In this document: positions 12,463 through 13,380 of the stretch, one piece after another
Position numbering within the stretch: position 1 is the stretch's first letter
Layout of the letters: each line of letters starts with the position of its first letter
Assembly: GCA_020724205.1 (NCBI GenBank)
Contig: DYHK01000007.1
Span: forward strand, 1 to 13,380
Reading direction: 5' to 3'
DNA length: 13,380 nucleotides
Source: Candidatus Aenigmatarchaeum sp.
GTDB lineage: Archaea > Nanobdellota > Nanobdellia > Pacearchaeales > GW2011-AR1
Notes under the pieces: generated by a model
The model's input: only the letters and a program-made list of their open reading frames with translations
Databases searched by the model: none
Told to the model about the DNA's origin: nothing
Translations under genes and position numbers: made by a program

Positions 12463-13380
12463 ATGGAACTAAAAAAATACCAAAAGAAGGCAATAGAAAG
12501 AATCAATGAATACTTAGCTCAATTAAATGAGTTTAGGGGAAATCCAAGAAATGCTTTTATCTCAATCATAAGCAAAGAAAAAGAATCTTTCAAATATCAC
12601 GAAGATTTAGGAGACACTCCTTTTGTTTGTGTTAAAATCCCGACAGGTGGAGGAAAAACCTTTGTTGCATGTCATTCAGTTATAGAAATCATGACTAACT
12701 ATCTAAAAGAGAAGTTAGACAAAGGAATTGTTATGTGGTTTGTGCCTTCTGAAGCCATAAAGACACAGACATTAAAAAAATTCAAAGACTCTAAAGATAT
12801 TCATAGAAAAGTGCTTAATGAAGCCTTCGGCAATAATGTAAAGATATTCTCTAACGAAGAAGCTCTAAGAATAAAGAAACAAGATGTTGAAGATAATCTA
12901 TGTATTTTTATAGCAAGTTTAGAGGCATTTAGGAAAGAAGCAGAAAAAAGAGGTAACTATAAAGTTTACAAAGAAAACGGAGAATTAATACAACACTTTG
13001 AAAACTTACAATCTGATGAAGGTTTAGAAAAAGATGAAAGCGGAGTTATCTATTCTTTAGCAAATGTAATAAGAAAATCAAACCCTCTAATTGTGATAGA
13101 TGAAGGACACAAAACAAAAACAGCCTTATCTATTGATTTTCTAAAAAACCTTAATCCAAGTTTTATTATTGAATATACCGCAACTCCAAGAGTTGGAAGC
13201 AATGTTTTAGTTGAGATCCCGTCTCAAGACCTTAAAGAAGAACAAATGGTTAAAATTCCAATAGTCTTAGAAAGCTCAAGAGAGTGGACAAAAGCAATAG
13301 ATGACGGATTTGTTCAAAGATTAGAACTTGAGAAGATAGCTAAGAAAGATAAAGACCATATCCGACCAATAGCATTATTT
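12463..13380 (+). CDS. res: Type III-like restriction enzyme subunit (Res), N-terminal 306 aa, cut by the window end
   Basis: A superfamily 2 helicase/translocase of the type III Res kind. It should move along or diffuse on DNA with ATP and cut unmethylated DNA with a C-terminal nuclease domain that lies outside the window. Visible motifs are Walker A TGGGKT (61-66, in KIPTGGGKTF), Walker B/motif II DEGH (213-216, in VIDEGH) and motif III TATPR (239-243). The frame stays open to the last base, so the gene is truncated only by the window. DEGH rather than DEAH is common in this family. It sits 6 bases after the second membrane-protein gene, in one operon with mod. No frameshift is visible in the part shown. 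Confidence 0.9.
   Translation, partial: MELKKYQKKAIERINEYLAQLNEFRGNPRNAFISIISKEKESFKYHEDLGDTPFVCVKIPTGGGKTFVACHSVIEIMTNYLKEKLDKGIVMWFVPSEAIKTQTLKKFKDSKDIHRKVLNEAFGNNVKIFSNEEALRIKKQDVEDNLCIFIASLEAFRKEAEKRGNYKVYKENGELIQHFENLQSDEGLEKDESGVIYSLANVIRKSNPLIVIDEGHKTKTALSIDFLKNLNPSFIIEYTATPRVGSNVLVEIPSQDLKEEQMVKIPIVLESSREWTKAIDDGFVQRLELEKIAKKDKDHIRPIALF

Larger units (their letters stand above)
7608..13380. mobile_element. Integrated genetic element at tRNA-Arg (left part; right end outside the window)
   Basis: Everything right of the tRNA is accessory: an integrase-family gene, a ribbon-helix-helix DNA-binding protein, repeat-rich non-coding DNA, and a type III-like restriction-modification operon. 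Left of the tRNA are conserved chromosomal genes. The sharp change at a tRNA end is the classic layout of an archaeal integrated plasmid, virus or defence island. No capsid, replication-initiator or conjugation gene is visible in the part shown, so the type of element is open. Base composition does not obviously differ from the left half. Confidence 0.6.

Noticed and set aside
7633..13380. A second copy of the tRNA-Arg 3' end (attR)
   Set aside because: I searched by eye for the T-arm/acceptor sequence and found none; the element end must lie outside the window.

Overview
The window looks like a stretch of an AT-rich archaeal chromosome, most likely from a DPANN-type archaeon (Woesearchaeota/Pacearchaeota-like). 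That placement is inferred from the gene set and small gene sizes, not from a phylogeny. Archaeal hallmarks are visible. TATA boxes are centred about 24-28 bp upstream of the ATG of several first-in-transcript genes, which implies leaderless mRNAs. Genes inside operons instead carry GGAGG-like ribosome binding sites. The gene set includes a pyruvoyl-dependent arginine decarboxylase and an archaeal tRNA-Arg.

Bases 1-7560 read as core chromosome. They hold the 3' part of dihydroorotase (pyrC, + strand). It converges on a minus-strand operon: nrdR (repressor with zinc ribbon and ATP cone), then nrdJ (class II, B12-dependent ribonucleotide reductase), then an unknown 76-aa gene. Upstream of nrdR lie two NrdR-box palindromes with a 15-bp linker, the geometry known for bacterial NrdR operators. 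More minus-strand genes follow: pyruvoyl-dependent arginine decarboxylase, a diadenylate cyclase (DAC) domain protein with a hydrophobic C-terminal anchor, a TatD-family metal hydrolase, and a two-helix ferritin-like protein. A 128-aa hypothetical gene runs on the plus strand.

At 7559-7632 is tRNA-Arg(GCG). A tyrosine-recombinase-family integrase starts 59 bp after it, reading away from the tRNA. I infer that everything to its right is an integrated element that entered at the tRNA 3' end and continues beyond the window. No second copy of the tRNA end is visible here.

The element holds the integrase (with substituted active-site arginines and a coiled-coil tail) and a convergent non-coding region dense in GTTGCA hexamers, with two identical TTTAGCGACGCTA palindromes. 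It then holds a minus-strand ribbon-helix-helix (RHH) protein, a 53-aa small ORF, and a divergent control region with four TGAATnnAAATTCA palindromes spaced 20, 45 and 20 bp. Last comes a plus-strand operon: type III-like methyltransferase (mod), two small membrane proteins, and the helicase/nuclease subunit (res, cut by the window end). The membrane pair packed at 1-6 nt gaps between mod and res is the best candidate here for an undescribed variant of a defence system.
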